Source: an uncultured Lachnospiraceae bacterium (GTDB lineage: Bacteria > Bacillota > Clostridia > Lachnospirales > Lachnospiraceae). From it: a stretch of DNA of 64,000 nucleotides. A program made the position numbers and the translations under genes. The stretch is taken from the NCBI GenBank assembly GCA_946182825.1, contig CAMGZH010000001.1, positions 62,001-126,000 of the forward strand. Direction: 5' to 3'. This document shows, piece after piece, positions 26,712 to 34,412 of the stretch. The notes under the pieces are model-generated. The model worked only from the letters and a program-made list of their open reading frames with translations, did no database searches and had not been told where the DNA came from. Each line of letters begins with the position of its first letter. Positions within the stretch are counted from its first letter, which is position 1.

Positions 26712-27983
26712 ATGAATCGCAATCGTAAAGTACAGGTAGCAGCATTAACATTAACAGCAGGCGTTATGATCGGAAATGCAGGAATGGCAGTATCCGCAAC
26801 ACCATTAGCTGGCGCTACCGCAATGGTATCTACAAAGGAAGCATCCGCTCAGGCTACATCGAATTCAACTTTGTCAGGTGTTAACCTGGCGCTTGCAGAT
26901 ATGGTAACAGAGGCATCCGCTCAGGCAGATGAGGCTGTAACAGAGAAGGCTACAACAGCTGTAGCCAAGACACAGGAGACAAAGCAGGACAGCAAGTATA
27001 ACAACCTTGCCGTAGGTAATGTTAAGGATTATGCGAATATCCGTAAGCATGCATCTGCTGATTCCAAGCTTGTAGGTCATTTATCCGACGGTGACCTTTG
27101 CAACGTTATCAAGAAGAAGGGTAGCTGGTATAAGATCGAGTCCGGCGATGTCATCGGATATGTTAAGGCCGATTACCTCACCGTAGGTTCTGAGAAGGCT
27201 GTTAAGCAGGCAAGTAAGGTGATTGCCAAGGTTCAGACACAGACATTGAAGATCCGTGCAAAGGCTTCTACAAAGGCTGAGGTGTTAGATCTCGCAGCTA
27301 AGGGCGATGCACTGGTTGTTAAGAATTTCAGCACAACAGATCCGGAAGACGGATGGGTTAAGATCAAGGCCGGTGATGATACAGGATATGTATCAACAGA
27401 CTACGTTAAGTTAACACGTAGATATCACTATGCTGAGTCAATTGCTTCCATCAAGGCAAGAGAGGCAGCAAAGAAGGCTGAGGATGAGGCTGCACAGCAG
27501 GCAATGCAGAGTGAGAGCAATTCCGGTAACACAAGCTCTTCCAGCAGCTCTAGTAGCTCAAGCTCTTCCAGCAGCAGTAGCTCAAGTTCTTCCAGCAGCT
27601 CAAGCAGCTCCAGCAGCTCCAGCTACAATGCTCCGGATAGCCAGAATGGTGGCGCAGTAGCTCGTTTTGCTTGCCAGTTCGTTGGTAACCCATATGTTTG
27701 GGGTGGTTCATCCCTTACAAACGGTGCAGATTGCTCCGGTTTCGTAATGTCCGTATATTCTCATTTCGGCAAGAGTCTCCCACATTCTTCATCCGGAGAC
27801 CGTAGCGTTGGTGTGGCAGTAGACCCATCCAATATGCAGGCCGGTGATATTGTTTGCTACAGTGGTCATGTAGCAATCTACATTGGTGGTGGACAGATCG
27901 TTCATGCATCCAATGCAAGAGACGGTATTAAGATCTCTAATGCGCACTACCGTTCTATTTTAGCAGTACGTCGTGTGCTTTAA
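26712..27983 (+). CDS. secreted SH3b-NlpC/P60 peptidoglycan hydrolase with poly-Ser linker
   Basis: Probable D,L-endopeptidase acting on peptide stems in the wall. From the ATG at 26712 it is 423 aa. Order: signal peptide (RKVQVAALTLTAGVMIGNAG, AVSA cleavage), a variable Ala/Thr-rich region, two SH3b domains (VGNVKDYANIRKHASADS...VGHLSDGD and TLKIRAKASTKAEVLDLAAKGD), a helical stretch (SIKAREAAKKAEDEAAQQA), a run of 30 consecutive serines encoded at 27534-27623, then NlpC/P60 with VWGGSSLTNGADCSGF (catalytic Cys), GHVAIYIGGG (His) and IVHASN (second polar residue). Codon use is highly adapted, which suits the consensus promoter. Confidence 0.95.
   Translation: MNRNRKVQVAALTLTAGVMIGNAGMAVSATPLAGATAMVSTKEASAQATSNSTLSGVNLALADMVTEASAQADEAVTEKATTAVAKTQETKQDSKYNNLAVGNVKDYANIRKHASADSKLVGHLSDGDLCNVIKKKGSWYKIESGDVIGYVKADYLTVGSEKAVKQASKVIAKVQTQTLKIRAKASTKAEVLDLAAKGDALVVKNFSTTDPEDGWVKIKAGDDTGYVSTDYVKLTRRYHYAESIASIKAREAAKKAEDEAAQQAMQSESNSGNTSSSSSSSSSSSSSSSSSSSSSSSSSSSSSSYNAPDSQNGGAVARFACQFVGNPYVWGGSSLTNGADCSGFVMSVYSHFGKSLPHSSSGDRSVGVAVDPSNMQAGDIVCYSGHVAIYIGGGQIVHASNARDGIKISNAHYRSILAVRRVL
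27534..27623 (+). repeat. serine-codon tract (30 Ser)
   Basis: Thirty consecutive serine codons mixing AGC, AGT, TCT, TCC and TCA (AGC most frequent). The codon mixture shows the tract is kept at protein level rather than being a simple slippage product. It forms a flexible linker between SH3b and NlpC/P60 domains. Confidence 0.9.
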
Positions 27984-28092
27984 TTCCAGACCGAACAGGG
28001 GCTTAGGCTCCGTTATGATTCCATTTTGAGTTTCTTTCTGTCGAAGTGAGGCCTTTGACAGTGTTTATAAGATATGACAGGGTTTTTGAGAA

Positions 28093-28168
28093 CTGTGGTC
28101 CGGGGCGCCGGATCATGGTTCTTTTTTCATAGGAGGAATGATCTGGCTTCGGGAGCAGCGGACCACAG
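28093..28168. other. long two-part hairpin
   Basis: Outer arm CTGTGGTCCG (28093-28102) pairs perfectly with CGGACCACAG (28159-28168). Inner arm GCCGGATCAT pairs with ATGATCTGGC (one G-U). The apex carries CTTTTTTCAT and AGGAGGAATG. Could be a structured RNA or an unusual terminator; it matches no family I recognise. Confidence 0.5.
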
Positions 28169-28245
28169 GACCGTGTGTGAAATCACGCCACAAGTTATTC
28201 GTCAAGGGGGTAACCGGAAAAAAACGACGAAAAGTTTTGACAGAG

Positions 28246-28340
28246 TTATCCACAATTTTTGATGTAGAAATGGCGAAAAATCAAGTTATACACGAAGTTA
28301 TCCACATTATCAACAAAAACCCACATTGGGCTGTGGAGAA
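28246..28340. promoter_or_regulatory. cluster of DnaA-box-like sites
   Basis: TTATCCACA at 28246-28254 and 28298-28306 (both perfect to TTATNCACA), TTATACACG at 28286-28294, TTATCAACA at 28307-28315, and on the minus strand TTCTCCACA at 28340-28332. A further perfect minus-strand box, TTATGCACA, is at 28473-28465. dnaA is not in the window. Confidence 0.6.
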
Positions 28341-28553
28341 AAAAGCGGATAAATACGTTTTTTTCGAACAGATATTTTGTTAAAACCATACAAAGGGTGG
28401 AAAACCGCTGACTTCCATGGAGAAAAACGGGTGAAAAAATATGGACAAAAGGAATGTGAGTAAATGTGCATAATAAAACGCAACTTGGTACTTTCCAATT
28501 ATGGCATTTTGTATTAAACTAGAAAAGAGTGATAGGAATATTGCGCAAAAACG

Positions 28554-28599
28554 AGTCCTGATTTTGGTATAAATTGCTCAAAAATAAAGAATCAGGACT
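28554..28599. promoter_or_regulatory. perfect 10-bp inverted repeat next to the regulator's ribosome site
   Basis: AGTCCTGATT (28554-28563) and AATCAGGACT (28590-28599) with a 26-nt loop; the right arm ends one base before the GGGGGTAGGA Shine-Dalgarno of the next gene. May be an operator or an mRNA structure affecting translation. Confidence 0.45.
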
Positions 28600-28615
28600 A
28601 GGGGGTAGGATTAAC

Positions 28616-29704
28616 ATGATTTCAAACCAAATTCTGCAAAAGACAATTGATGGACTGAATTCCATTGCAAAGGTCGATCTTGCTGTTACGGATCAGGAAG
28701 GAAGCATTTTAGCTGCCACATTCCAGGATGCGATTCAGTACTCGCAGCCGGCTGTGGATTTTGCCGGATCCCATGCGGAGAGCCAGGTTATTTTTGGCGG
28801 ACAGTTCTTTAAGGTTTTTGATGATCAGCAGCTGGAGTTTGTGGTGATCGCTCTCGGTGAGGACGATAAGGCACAGATGATCGCTAAGGTTGCGTGTTTC
28901 CAGATTCAGGAGCTGATCGTTGCTTATAAGGAACGTTTCGATCGCGATAACTTTATCAAGAATCTTCTTCTTGATAACTTGTTGTTGGTAGATATTTACA
29001 ACCGTGCGAAGAAGCTTCATGTTGATATTGATGCACATCGTGTTGTAATGATCGTAGAGACCGGAGGACATAAGGACGGAGACGAGCTTGATCGTGTACG
29101 CAGTATCTTCGGCGGTAAGAGCCACGATTTCGTTACAGCAGTTGATGAGGACAATATCATCGTTGTCAAGCAACTGGATGTGGAAGATGATTATGAGGAT
29201 ATCGAGAAGACAAGCCGGATGATCATCAATGCATTTGCAGATCACAATGAGAATGAGATTCGTGTATCCTACGGAACTATTGTTTCTGAGATCAAAGACG
29301 TTTCCCGCTCCTACAAGGAAGCTGCCATGGCTTTGGATGTAGGTAAGATCTTCTTTAAAGAGAAGAATGTGATCGCATATTCTGTTCTTGGAATCGGACG
29401 ACTGATCTATCAGCTTCCTCTGCCTCTGTGCAGAATGTTCATCGGTGAGATCTTCGAGAAGAAGTCACCGGATGATTTTGATGAAGAGACATTAAGCACG
29501 ATCAACAAGTTCTTCGAAAACAGTCTGAATGTGTCAGAAACATCAAGACAGCTTTATATCCATAGAAATACTTTGGTTTACCGCTTAGATAAGATTCAGA
29601 AGAGTACCGGATTGGATCTTCGTGTATTTGAGGATGCAATTACTTTTAAGATCGCTTTGATGGTGGTAGAATATATGAAGTATATGGAGGAACAGGACTT
29701 TTAA
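28616..29704 (+). CDS. CdaR/PucR-type transcriptional regulator
   Basis: 362 aa from the ATG at 28616 after GGGGGTAGGA. The N-terminal half (residues about 1-130) contains a putative sugar-diacid-recognition-like sensor region (MISNQILQKTIDGLNSIAKVDLAVTDQEGSILA). The middle is a GGDEF-like CdaR domain without a catalytic signature, and the C-terminus has the HTH_30 helix-turn-helix typical of PucR/CdaR proteins (SLNVSETSRQLYIHRNTLVYRLDKIQ, followed by TGLDLRVFEDAITFKIAL). Such proteins are usually activators of neighbouring catabolic genes. Here it sits 6 bp before ftsE, and no sugar diacid genes are near, so the target is unknown. Confidence 0.85.
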   Translation: MISNQILQKTIDGLNSIAKVDLAVTDQEGSILAATFQDAIQYSQPAVDFAGSHAESQVIFGGQFFKVFDDQQLEFVVIALGEDDKAQMIAKVACFQIQELIVAYKERFDRDNFIKNLLLDNLLLVDIYNRAKKLHVDIDAHRVVMIVETGGHKDGDELDRVRSIFGGKSHDFVTAVDEDNIIVVKQLDVEDDYEDIEKTSRMIINAFADHNENEIRVSYGTIVSEIKDVSRSYKEAAMALDVGKIFFKEKNVIAYSVLGIGRLIYQLPLPLCRMFIGEIFEKKSPDDFDEETLSTINKFFENSLNVSETSRQLYIHRNTLVYRLDKIQKSTGLDLRVFEDAITFKIALMVVEYMKYMEEQDF

Positions 29705-29710
29705 GATATT

Positions 29711-30391
29711 ATGATCAAATTAGAACATGTCAGTAAAACATATGAGGCCGGGGTTCAGGCGTTAAAGGATGTCAGCCTTCATATCATGCCCGGGGAATTT
29801 GTCTTTATTGTTGGAGACTCAGGCTCGGGCAAGTCCACTCTGATCAAGCTGCTGTTGAAGGAGCTTTCTCCGACATCCGGTAAGATCACGGTGAATGGTA
29901 AGGATCTAAGCCGCATTTCCCATCGGCATATACCGGACTATCGACGTAAGATCGGTTGTGTTTTCCAGAACTTCCGTCTGCTTCAGGACCGGAATGTGTA
30001 TGAGAATGTGGCTTTCGCTATGCGTGTCATTGAGGCGGGCAAGCGTCAGATCAAGAAGCAGGTACCTTACATGCTTTCACTTGTGGGACTTGCTTCGAAG
30101 TATCGCTCTTTGCCCCGACATCTTTCCGGTGGTGAGCAGCAGCGTGTGGCGATTGCAAGAGCGCTTGTGAATAAGCCGAAGATCCTTTTGGCCGATGAGC
30201 CCACCGGTAACCTGGATGGACACAATGCATGGGAGATCATGAAGCTTTTGGATCAGATCAACAAAGCCGGGACCACGGTTGTGGTGGTTACGCACAATAT
30301 GGAGATCGTTCGCGCGATGAATAAACGTGTGATCACCATCCGCAAGGGTAGTGTTGTGGACGATCAGAAAGGAGACGCAGATGCGATTTAG
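29711..30391 (+). CDS. ftsE: cell division ATP-binding protein FtsE
   Basis: ATPase of the FtsEX complex, which activates peptidoglycan hydrolases from the membrane. 226 aa. Walker A GDSGSGKST, Q-loop VFQNFRLL, signature LSGGEQQRVAIARAL, Walker B ILLADEPTGNLD, switch His VTHN. It begins only 6 bp after the regulator gene and has no strong ribosome site of its own, so translation may depend on the upstream gene. Overlaps ftsX by 11 bp. Confidence 0.96.
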   Translation: MIKLEHVSKTYEAGVQALKDVSLHIMPGEFVFIVGDSGSGKSTLIKLLLKELSPTSGKITVNGKDLSRISHRHIPDYRRKIGCVFQNFRLLQDRNVYENVAFAMRVIEAGKRQIKKQVPYMLSLVGLASKYRSLPRHLSGGEQQRVAIARALVNKPKILLADEPTGNLDGHNAWEIMKLLDQINKAGTTVVVVTHNMEIVRAMNKRVITIRKGSVVDDQKGDADAI

Positions 30392-31289
30392 TTCTTTTCA
30401 ATACAATCTGCGTCAGGGACTTAAGAATATCTGGCGCAATAAGATGTTTTCCATGGCATCCGTTGCAACGATGACAGCCTGCATCTTTTTGTTTGGACTG
30501 TTTTATTCCATTAGCGTGAACTTTTCCGGTATGGTGAAGAACGCGGAGCGGGGTGTGGCCATTACGGTTTATTTCGATGACAAGGCCACACAGGATGAGA
30601 TCGATCAGATCGGAACCGCTATCATGAAGCGCAAGGAAGTGGCTAAATGTAATTTTGTATCGGCGGAGGAAGCCTGGAAGCGCTTCCAGAGTGACTATTT
30701 CAAAGGACACTCCGATGCGGCGGAGTCTTTTGCAGATGATAATCCTCTTGCGGATATGGCCAACTATGAGATCTATCTGAAGGATGTCAGCAAGCAGGCG
30801 CGGCTTGTATCCTACATCGAAGGACTGGCAGGTGTTCGTGAGGTGCATCAGAGTGCTACCACGGCCCGGACCCTGACGGACTTTAACGCTTTGGTCCGTT
30901 ATATTTCTCTTGGTATTATTTTCGTTCTGATTGCGGTTGCAGCCTTCCTGATCAGTAATACCGTATCGGTAGGTATTTCGGTTCGTAAAGAGGAGATCGC
31001 CATTATGAAGCTCATCGGAGCAAGGGACGCTTTCGTTAGAGCACCTTTCGTCGTGGAGGGAATCCTGATCGGACTGATCGGATCCATTATTCCGCTGATG
31101 ATTTTGGCAATCGTATACAACAACATCATTCATTATGTGGCAGAGCGATTCGATGCCCTGAAGAGTATGTTCTCTTTTGTCAGTGCAGGTAATATTTTCC
31201 ATGTACTGATCCCGGTTTCCCTTCTTCTTGGAGTGGGAATCGGATATGCAGGCAGCCGAATCACATTGAAAAGACACTTGGATGTATAA
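30381..31289 (+). CDS. ftsX: cell division permease protein FtsX
   Basis: Membrane partner of FtsE. The ATG at 30381 (MRFSSFQYNLRQGLKNIWRN) after AAAGGAG gives 302 aa. Layout: N-terminal cytoplasmic part, first TM (MASVATMTACIFLFGLFYSI), a large extracellular loop (about residues 45-165) that would contact the hydrolase or its adaptor, then three TMs including LGIIFVLIAVAAFLISNTV and FVVEGILIGLIGSIIPLMILA. The conserved EIAIMKLIGA motif is present. Usual order ftsE-ftsX-S41 protease. Confidence 0.95.
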   Translation: MRFSSFQYNLRQGLKNIWRNKMFSMASVATMTACIFLFGLFYSISVNFSGMVKNAERGVAITVYFDDKATQDEIDQIGTAIMKRKEVAKCNFVSAEEAWKRFQSDYFKGHSDAAESFADDNPLADMANYEIYLKDVSKQARLVSYIEGLAGVREVHQSATTARTLTDFNALVRYISLGIIFVLIAVAAFLISNTVSVGISVRKEEIAIMKLIGARDAFVRAPFVVEGILIGLIGSIIPLMILAIVYNNIIHYVAERFDALKSMFSFVSAGNIFHVLIPVSLLLGVGIGYAGSRITLKRHLDV

Positions 31290-31301
31290 GGGAAGCTTAA
31301 G

Positions 31302-31333
31302 AAGGGGGCCGTTGAAGAAACAGCTCCCTTTAT
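31302..31333 (+). terminator. possible weak terminator after ftsX
   Basis: AAGGGGGCCGTT (31302-31313) pairs with AACAGCTCCCTT (31319-31330) with one G-U and one mismatch; only TTT follows. May attenuate rather than stop transcription into the protease gene. Confidence 0.35.
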
Positions 31334-31352
31334 CACTGTAGGGACATAGGTT

Positions 31353-32597
31353 ATGGAAGAAGAATTAAAAAAGAAAAAAAGAAAAAGTTTCTGGCTTGGA
31401 ATCCTGATTGGAGCATGCAGTGTGACCGCCATTGTACTGGCTGCGGGAATCGGATTGTTTGTCTGGTTTAAGGGCAGCAGCTCAACGGATTTTTTAGGAA
31501 AAAAGGAACAGACAAAGTTAAAGGTCATTGAGTCCATGATCAACCGTTACTATTATAAGGATGTAACGGAGAGCCAAAAGGCGACAGGCCTTTACAAGGG
31601 GCTGGTATCCAGCATGAAAGATCCCTATTCCGAGTATTTTACACCGAAGGAATACAAGGAGATGCAGGAAGAGACCAGCGGCAACTATGCCGGCATCGGT
31701 GCTGTGCTCACAAGAGAGAGCGGAACCACCAACACGCTGATCACCAGAGTCTATGAGGGCTCACCGGCGGCGAAGGGCGGACTGCAGAAGGGAGACGAGA
31801 TCGTATCGGCCAACGGATATCTCTCCGAGCAGTACGATACCTTATCCGGTTTTGTCAATCACATCCGTGGAGAGGAAAGCTCCAAGGTCACCATCGTCTA
31901 TAAGAGAGACGGGGAAGAGAAGACCATAAAGCTGGTACGAAAGAATATTACGGTTCCCTCTGTGGTTCATTATATGCTAGACCAGAAGAAGGGAATCGGT
32001 TATATTGAAATAACGGAGTTTTCCGAGAATACCCAAAGCGAATTCGAGGCGGCACTTTCTGACCTGAAGAAGCAGGGATTGAAGGCTGTGATCTATGATG
32101 TAAGACTGAATCCGGGAGGACTTGTGAATCAGGTGACCGGTATCCTCGATGACCTTCTTCCAAAGGGAACCACCGTTTATATGAAGGATAAGTACGGGAA
32201 AAAGATCACCTACGATTCCGATGACAAGACCCAGGAGAAGATCCCCTGCGTGGTACTGACCTCAGGTCAGTCGGCATCTGCGGCGGAGATTTTTGCAGGG
32301 GCGATCCGTGATTTCAAGTACGGAACCCTCATCGGAACCAAGACATTCGGAAAGGGCATTGTTCAGCAGACCATGCCGCTGTCCGATGGAAGTGCGGTGA
32401 AGCTTACCGTTGAAACCTATTACACACCATCCGGTGACTGCATCCATAAAAAGGGAATTCAGCCGGACATTGAACTTAAGTACGAATTCAAAGGCGATAA
32501 GGATAGGGCAGATCTGTCAACCGATACCTACGACTATAAGAACGATAACCAGATTCAGAAGGGTATAGCTGTCCTAAAGAAGAAACTATCCCAGTAA
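31353..32597 (+). CDS. S41 family C-terminal processing peptidase (CtpA-like)
   Basis: Membrane-anchored serine protease. 414 aa: short basic N-terminus (KKKKRKSFWLGILIGACS) leading into one TM helix, a helical region, a PDZ domain (about 115-195: GNYAGIGAVLTRESG...GGLQKGDEIVSANG), and the S41 catalytic domain with TSGQSASAAEIFAGAIRD, where the Ser is the nucleophile, and GTKTFGKGIVQ, where the Lys is the general base. In Bacillus the homologue CtpB acts in signalling during sporulation and others degrade wall-associated proteins. Position after ftsEX is conserved in Firmicutes. Confidence 0.94.
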   Translation: MEEELKKKKRKSFWLGILIGACSVTAIVLAAGIGLFVWFKGSSSTDFLGKKEQTKLKVIESMINRYYYKDVTESQKATGLYKGLVSSMKDPYSEYFTPKEYKEMQEETSGNYAGIGAVLTRESGTTNTLITRVYEGSPAAKGGLQKGDEIVSANGYLSEQYDTLSGFVNHIRGEESSKVTIVYKRDGEEKTIKLVRKNITVPSVVHYMLDQKKGIGYIEITEFSENTQSEFEAALSDLKKQGLKAVIYDVRLNPGGLVNQVTGILDDLLPKGTTVYMKDKYGKKITYDSDDKTQEKIPCVVLTSGQSASAAEIFAGAIRDFKYGTLIGTKTFGKGIVQQTMPLSDGSAVKLTVETYYTPSGDCIHKKGIQPDIELKYEFKGDKDRADLSTDTYDYKNDNQIQKGIAVLKKKLSQ

Positions 32598-32606
32598 AGG
32601 AGTTAT

Positions 32607-33749
32607 ATGTTAGAGTTTGAACAGATGAAAACAGAATTGTCAGGTTATGAGGGAACCTTAAAGGAGGTCCTTTCGTCACTTGACATCGAAGGTAAGGAGC
32701 ACAAGATCGAGGAGATGGAGCGCGAGATGGAGGCTCCGGATTTCTGGAACGATCCTGAGAAGGCAACGGCAAAGAGCCAGAACCTGAAGAGCTTAAAGGA
32801 TGATGTGGCAGGAGCAGAGGAGCTTCGTCAGCAGTTTGATGACATCGGAGCCTACATCGAAATGGATGCGGAGATGGATGAGGATGATCCGGAGATGCTT
32901 GCCGAGGCGCAGGAGATGTTTGAAGACTTTAAGAACAAGCTGGAAAACATCCGTGTTAAGACCCTTTTATCCGGTGAGTACGATGCCAACAATGCCATCG
33001 TTACACTTCATGCCGGCGCTGGCGGAACAGAGGCCATGGACTGGACGTCCATGCTCTATCGTATGTACACCCGATGGGCAGATAAGCGCGGATTTTCCGT
33101 GGAGCTGCTGGATGAGCTGGAGGGAGATGAGGCAGGACTGAAGTCTGTTACCTTCCAGGTCAACGGTGAGAATGCTTACGGATTCTTACAGTCCGAGGCG
33201 GGAATTCATCGTCTGGTACGTATTTCTCCTTTTAATGCCAACGGTAAGAGACAGACCTCCTTCTCAAGCTGCGACGTTATGCCGGAGCTGAACGAGGATG
33301 TGGATGTGGAAGTAAAAGATGAAGATATTCGAATTGATACCTACCGAAGCTCCGGTGCCGGTGGACAGCATATCAATAAGACATCTTCAGCGATCCGAAT
33401 CACACACTTCCCGACAGGAATTGTGGTTACATGTCAGAATGAGCGTTCTCAGCATATGAACAAGGACAAGGCAATGCAGATGTTAAAGGCAAAGCTGTAT
33501 ATGCTTCAGATGCAGGAACAGGAGAAGAAGGCGGCAGAGATCCGTGGTGATGTCAGTGATATCAGCTGGGGTAACCAGATCCGTTCCTACGTCCTTCAGC
33601 CGTATACCATGGTCAAGGATCTTCGTACCGGTGAAGAGAGCAGCAATACGGATGCGGTTCTGGATGGCGCACTGGATCCCTTTATGAATGCCTACTTAAA
33701 GTGGGTATCTCTGGGCAGACCGAAACGCGGCGTATCAGATTCTGAATAA
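32607..33749 (+). CDS. prfB: peptide chain release factor 2, without programmed frameshift
   Basis: Recognises UGA and UAA stops and triggers peptide release. 380 aa in a single frame. SPF (RISPFNANGKR) is the RF2 codon-recognition tripeptide and GAGGQHINKT carries the catalytic GGQ. Most bacterial prfB genes have an in-frame UGA around codon 25 read through by +1 frameshift (CTTTGAC); here the same place reads CTTGAC (SLDIEGKE), so the frame is continuous and autoregulation by frameshifting is absent. Starts 9 bp after the protease gene. Confidence 0.96.
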   Translation: MLEFEQMKTELSGYEGTLKEVLSSLDIEGKEHKIEEMEREMEAPDFWNDPEKATAKSQNLKSLKDDVAGAEELRQQFDDIGAYIEMDAEMDEDDPEMLAEAQEMFEDFKNKLENIRVKTLLSGEYDANNAIVTLHAGAGGTEAMDWTSMLYRMYTRWADKRGFSVELLDELEGDEAGLKSVTFQVNGENAYGFLQSEAGIHRLVRISPFNANGKRQTSFSSCDVMPELNEDVDVEVKDEDIRIDTYRSSGAGGQHINKTSSAIRITHFPTGIVVTCQNERSQHMNKDKAMQMLKAKLYMLQMQEQEKKAAEIRGDVSDISWGNQIRSYVLQPYTMVKDLRTGEESSNTDAVLDGALDPFMNAYLKWVSLGRPKRGVSDSE

Positions 33750-33771
33750 GTAAGGTTTGATTTGTAATGGG

Positions 33772-33798
33772 GGCTCCGCTGAGGCGGAGCCTCTTTTT
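33772..33798 (+). terminator. terminator after prfB
   Basis: GGCTCCGC-TGAG-GCGGAGCC perfect 8-bp stem followed by TCTTTTTG. Confidence 0.9.
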
Positions 33799-33831
33799 GC
33801 ACGGGAAATTGTATAAAAATAAAAAATAAAG

Positions 33832-33891
33832 ACAAATGTCCTTGCACGGGATACTTTGATGTGTTAAAGTATTCCAAGTGAGGACATTTGT
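33832..33891. promoter_or_regulatory. nested inverted repeat upstream of the ACT-hom-lysC genes
   Basis: ACAAATGTCCT (33832-33842) pairs perfectly with AGGACATTTGT (33881-33891). Inside, ATACTTT (33851-33857) pairs with AAAGTAT (33866-33872). TTTCC follows the outer stem. A possible promoter, TTGCAC-17-TAAAGT (33842-33870), lies within it. Could be an operator, a leader RNA or an attenuator for the aspartate-family genes. Confidence 0.5.
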
Positions 33892-33926
33892 TTTCCACAG
33901 AAAGACAGTTGGAGGCTAACATCTAT

Positions 33927-34373
33927 ATGGAAGAAAAGAATGTCTATTATGTATTAAAGGAAAAAGCGGTACCGGAAGTCCTGCTTCGTGTAGAAGAGGC
34001 AAAGCGACTGCTGGAGTCCGGTAAATGCCAGAGTGCATCTGAGGCCGCTGAGAAGGCGGGAATCAGCCGCAGCAGTTTTTACAAGTACAAAGATGAAATT
34101 TTCCGTTATCATGAGAATCGGAAAGGACGCACCATTACCATGGTTGTTAAGCTTGAGGATGAGCCGGGACTTTTATCCCTGATCCTTAAGACACTGGCAG
34201 ATTTTAGAGCCAATATTTTGACCATTCATCAGGCTGTACCGGTGAATGGAATCGCGGCATTGACGTTATCCATGGATCTCCCCCAGAGTCTTGGGGATAT
34301 TTCGGAGATCATCGCCATGATCGAGCGTGTGCCGGGAGTCGCTTATGCGAAGGTCTTAGCCGAGGAGAACTGA
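33927..34373 (+). CDS. pheB: ACT domain-containing protein (PheB / UPF0735 type)
   Basis: 148 aa from the ATG at 33927 (MEEKNVYYVLKEKAVPEV) after GGAGG. An N-terminal helix-turn-helix-like part (SASEAAEKAGISRSSFYKYKDEIF) precedes a C-terminal ACT domain (MVVKLEDEPGLLSLILKTLADFRANILTIHQ). The family is found next to aromatic or threonine/lysine biosynthesis genes in Firmicutes; here it precedes hom and lysC. Likely an amino-acid-responsive regulator, inferred from the domain pair and context; no ligand is assigned. Confidence 0.85.
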   Translation: MEEKNVYYVLKEKAVPEVLLRVEEAKRLLESGKCQSASEAAEKAGISRSSFYKYKDEIFRYHENRKGRTITMVVKLEDEPGLLSLILKTLADFRANILTIHQAVPVNGIAALTLSMDLPQSLGDISEIIAMIERVPGVAYAKVLAEEN

Positions 34374-34412
34374 TCCTTGGATTGGATATAGGAAAAAGAA
34401 AGGAAGATCAAT

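Larger units (their letters stand above)
27984..28615. other. 632-bp gene-free region with hairpin and DnaA boxes
   Basis: No convincing gene. A short frame from 28138 has a poorly spaced ribosome site and covers the DnaA boxes, so it is not called. Contents: a long imperfect hairpin at 28093-28168, a cluster of DnaA-box-like sequences at 28246-28340 with another at 28465-28473, A/T-rich DNA in between, and an inverted repeat just before the next gene at 28554-28599. Confidence 0.6.

Noticed and set aside
27534..27623. Serine tract as a CRISPR or satellite repeat
   Set aside because: It is in-frame serine codons in irregular order within a real protein, without repeat-spacer structure.
28138..28383. 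81-aa frame in the gap after the NlpC/P60 gene
   Set aside because: AGGAGG is only one base from the ATG, inside a hairpin loop, and the frame runs through the DnaA boxes; no family features.
28246..28473. DnaA-box cluster as the replication origin
   Set aside because: No dnaA, dnaN or rpmH nearby and no change of gene direction across it; reported only as a DnaA-box cluster.
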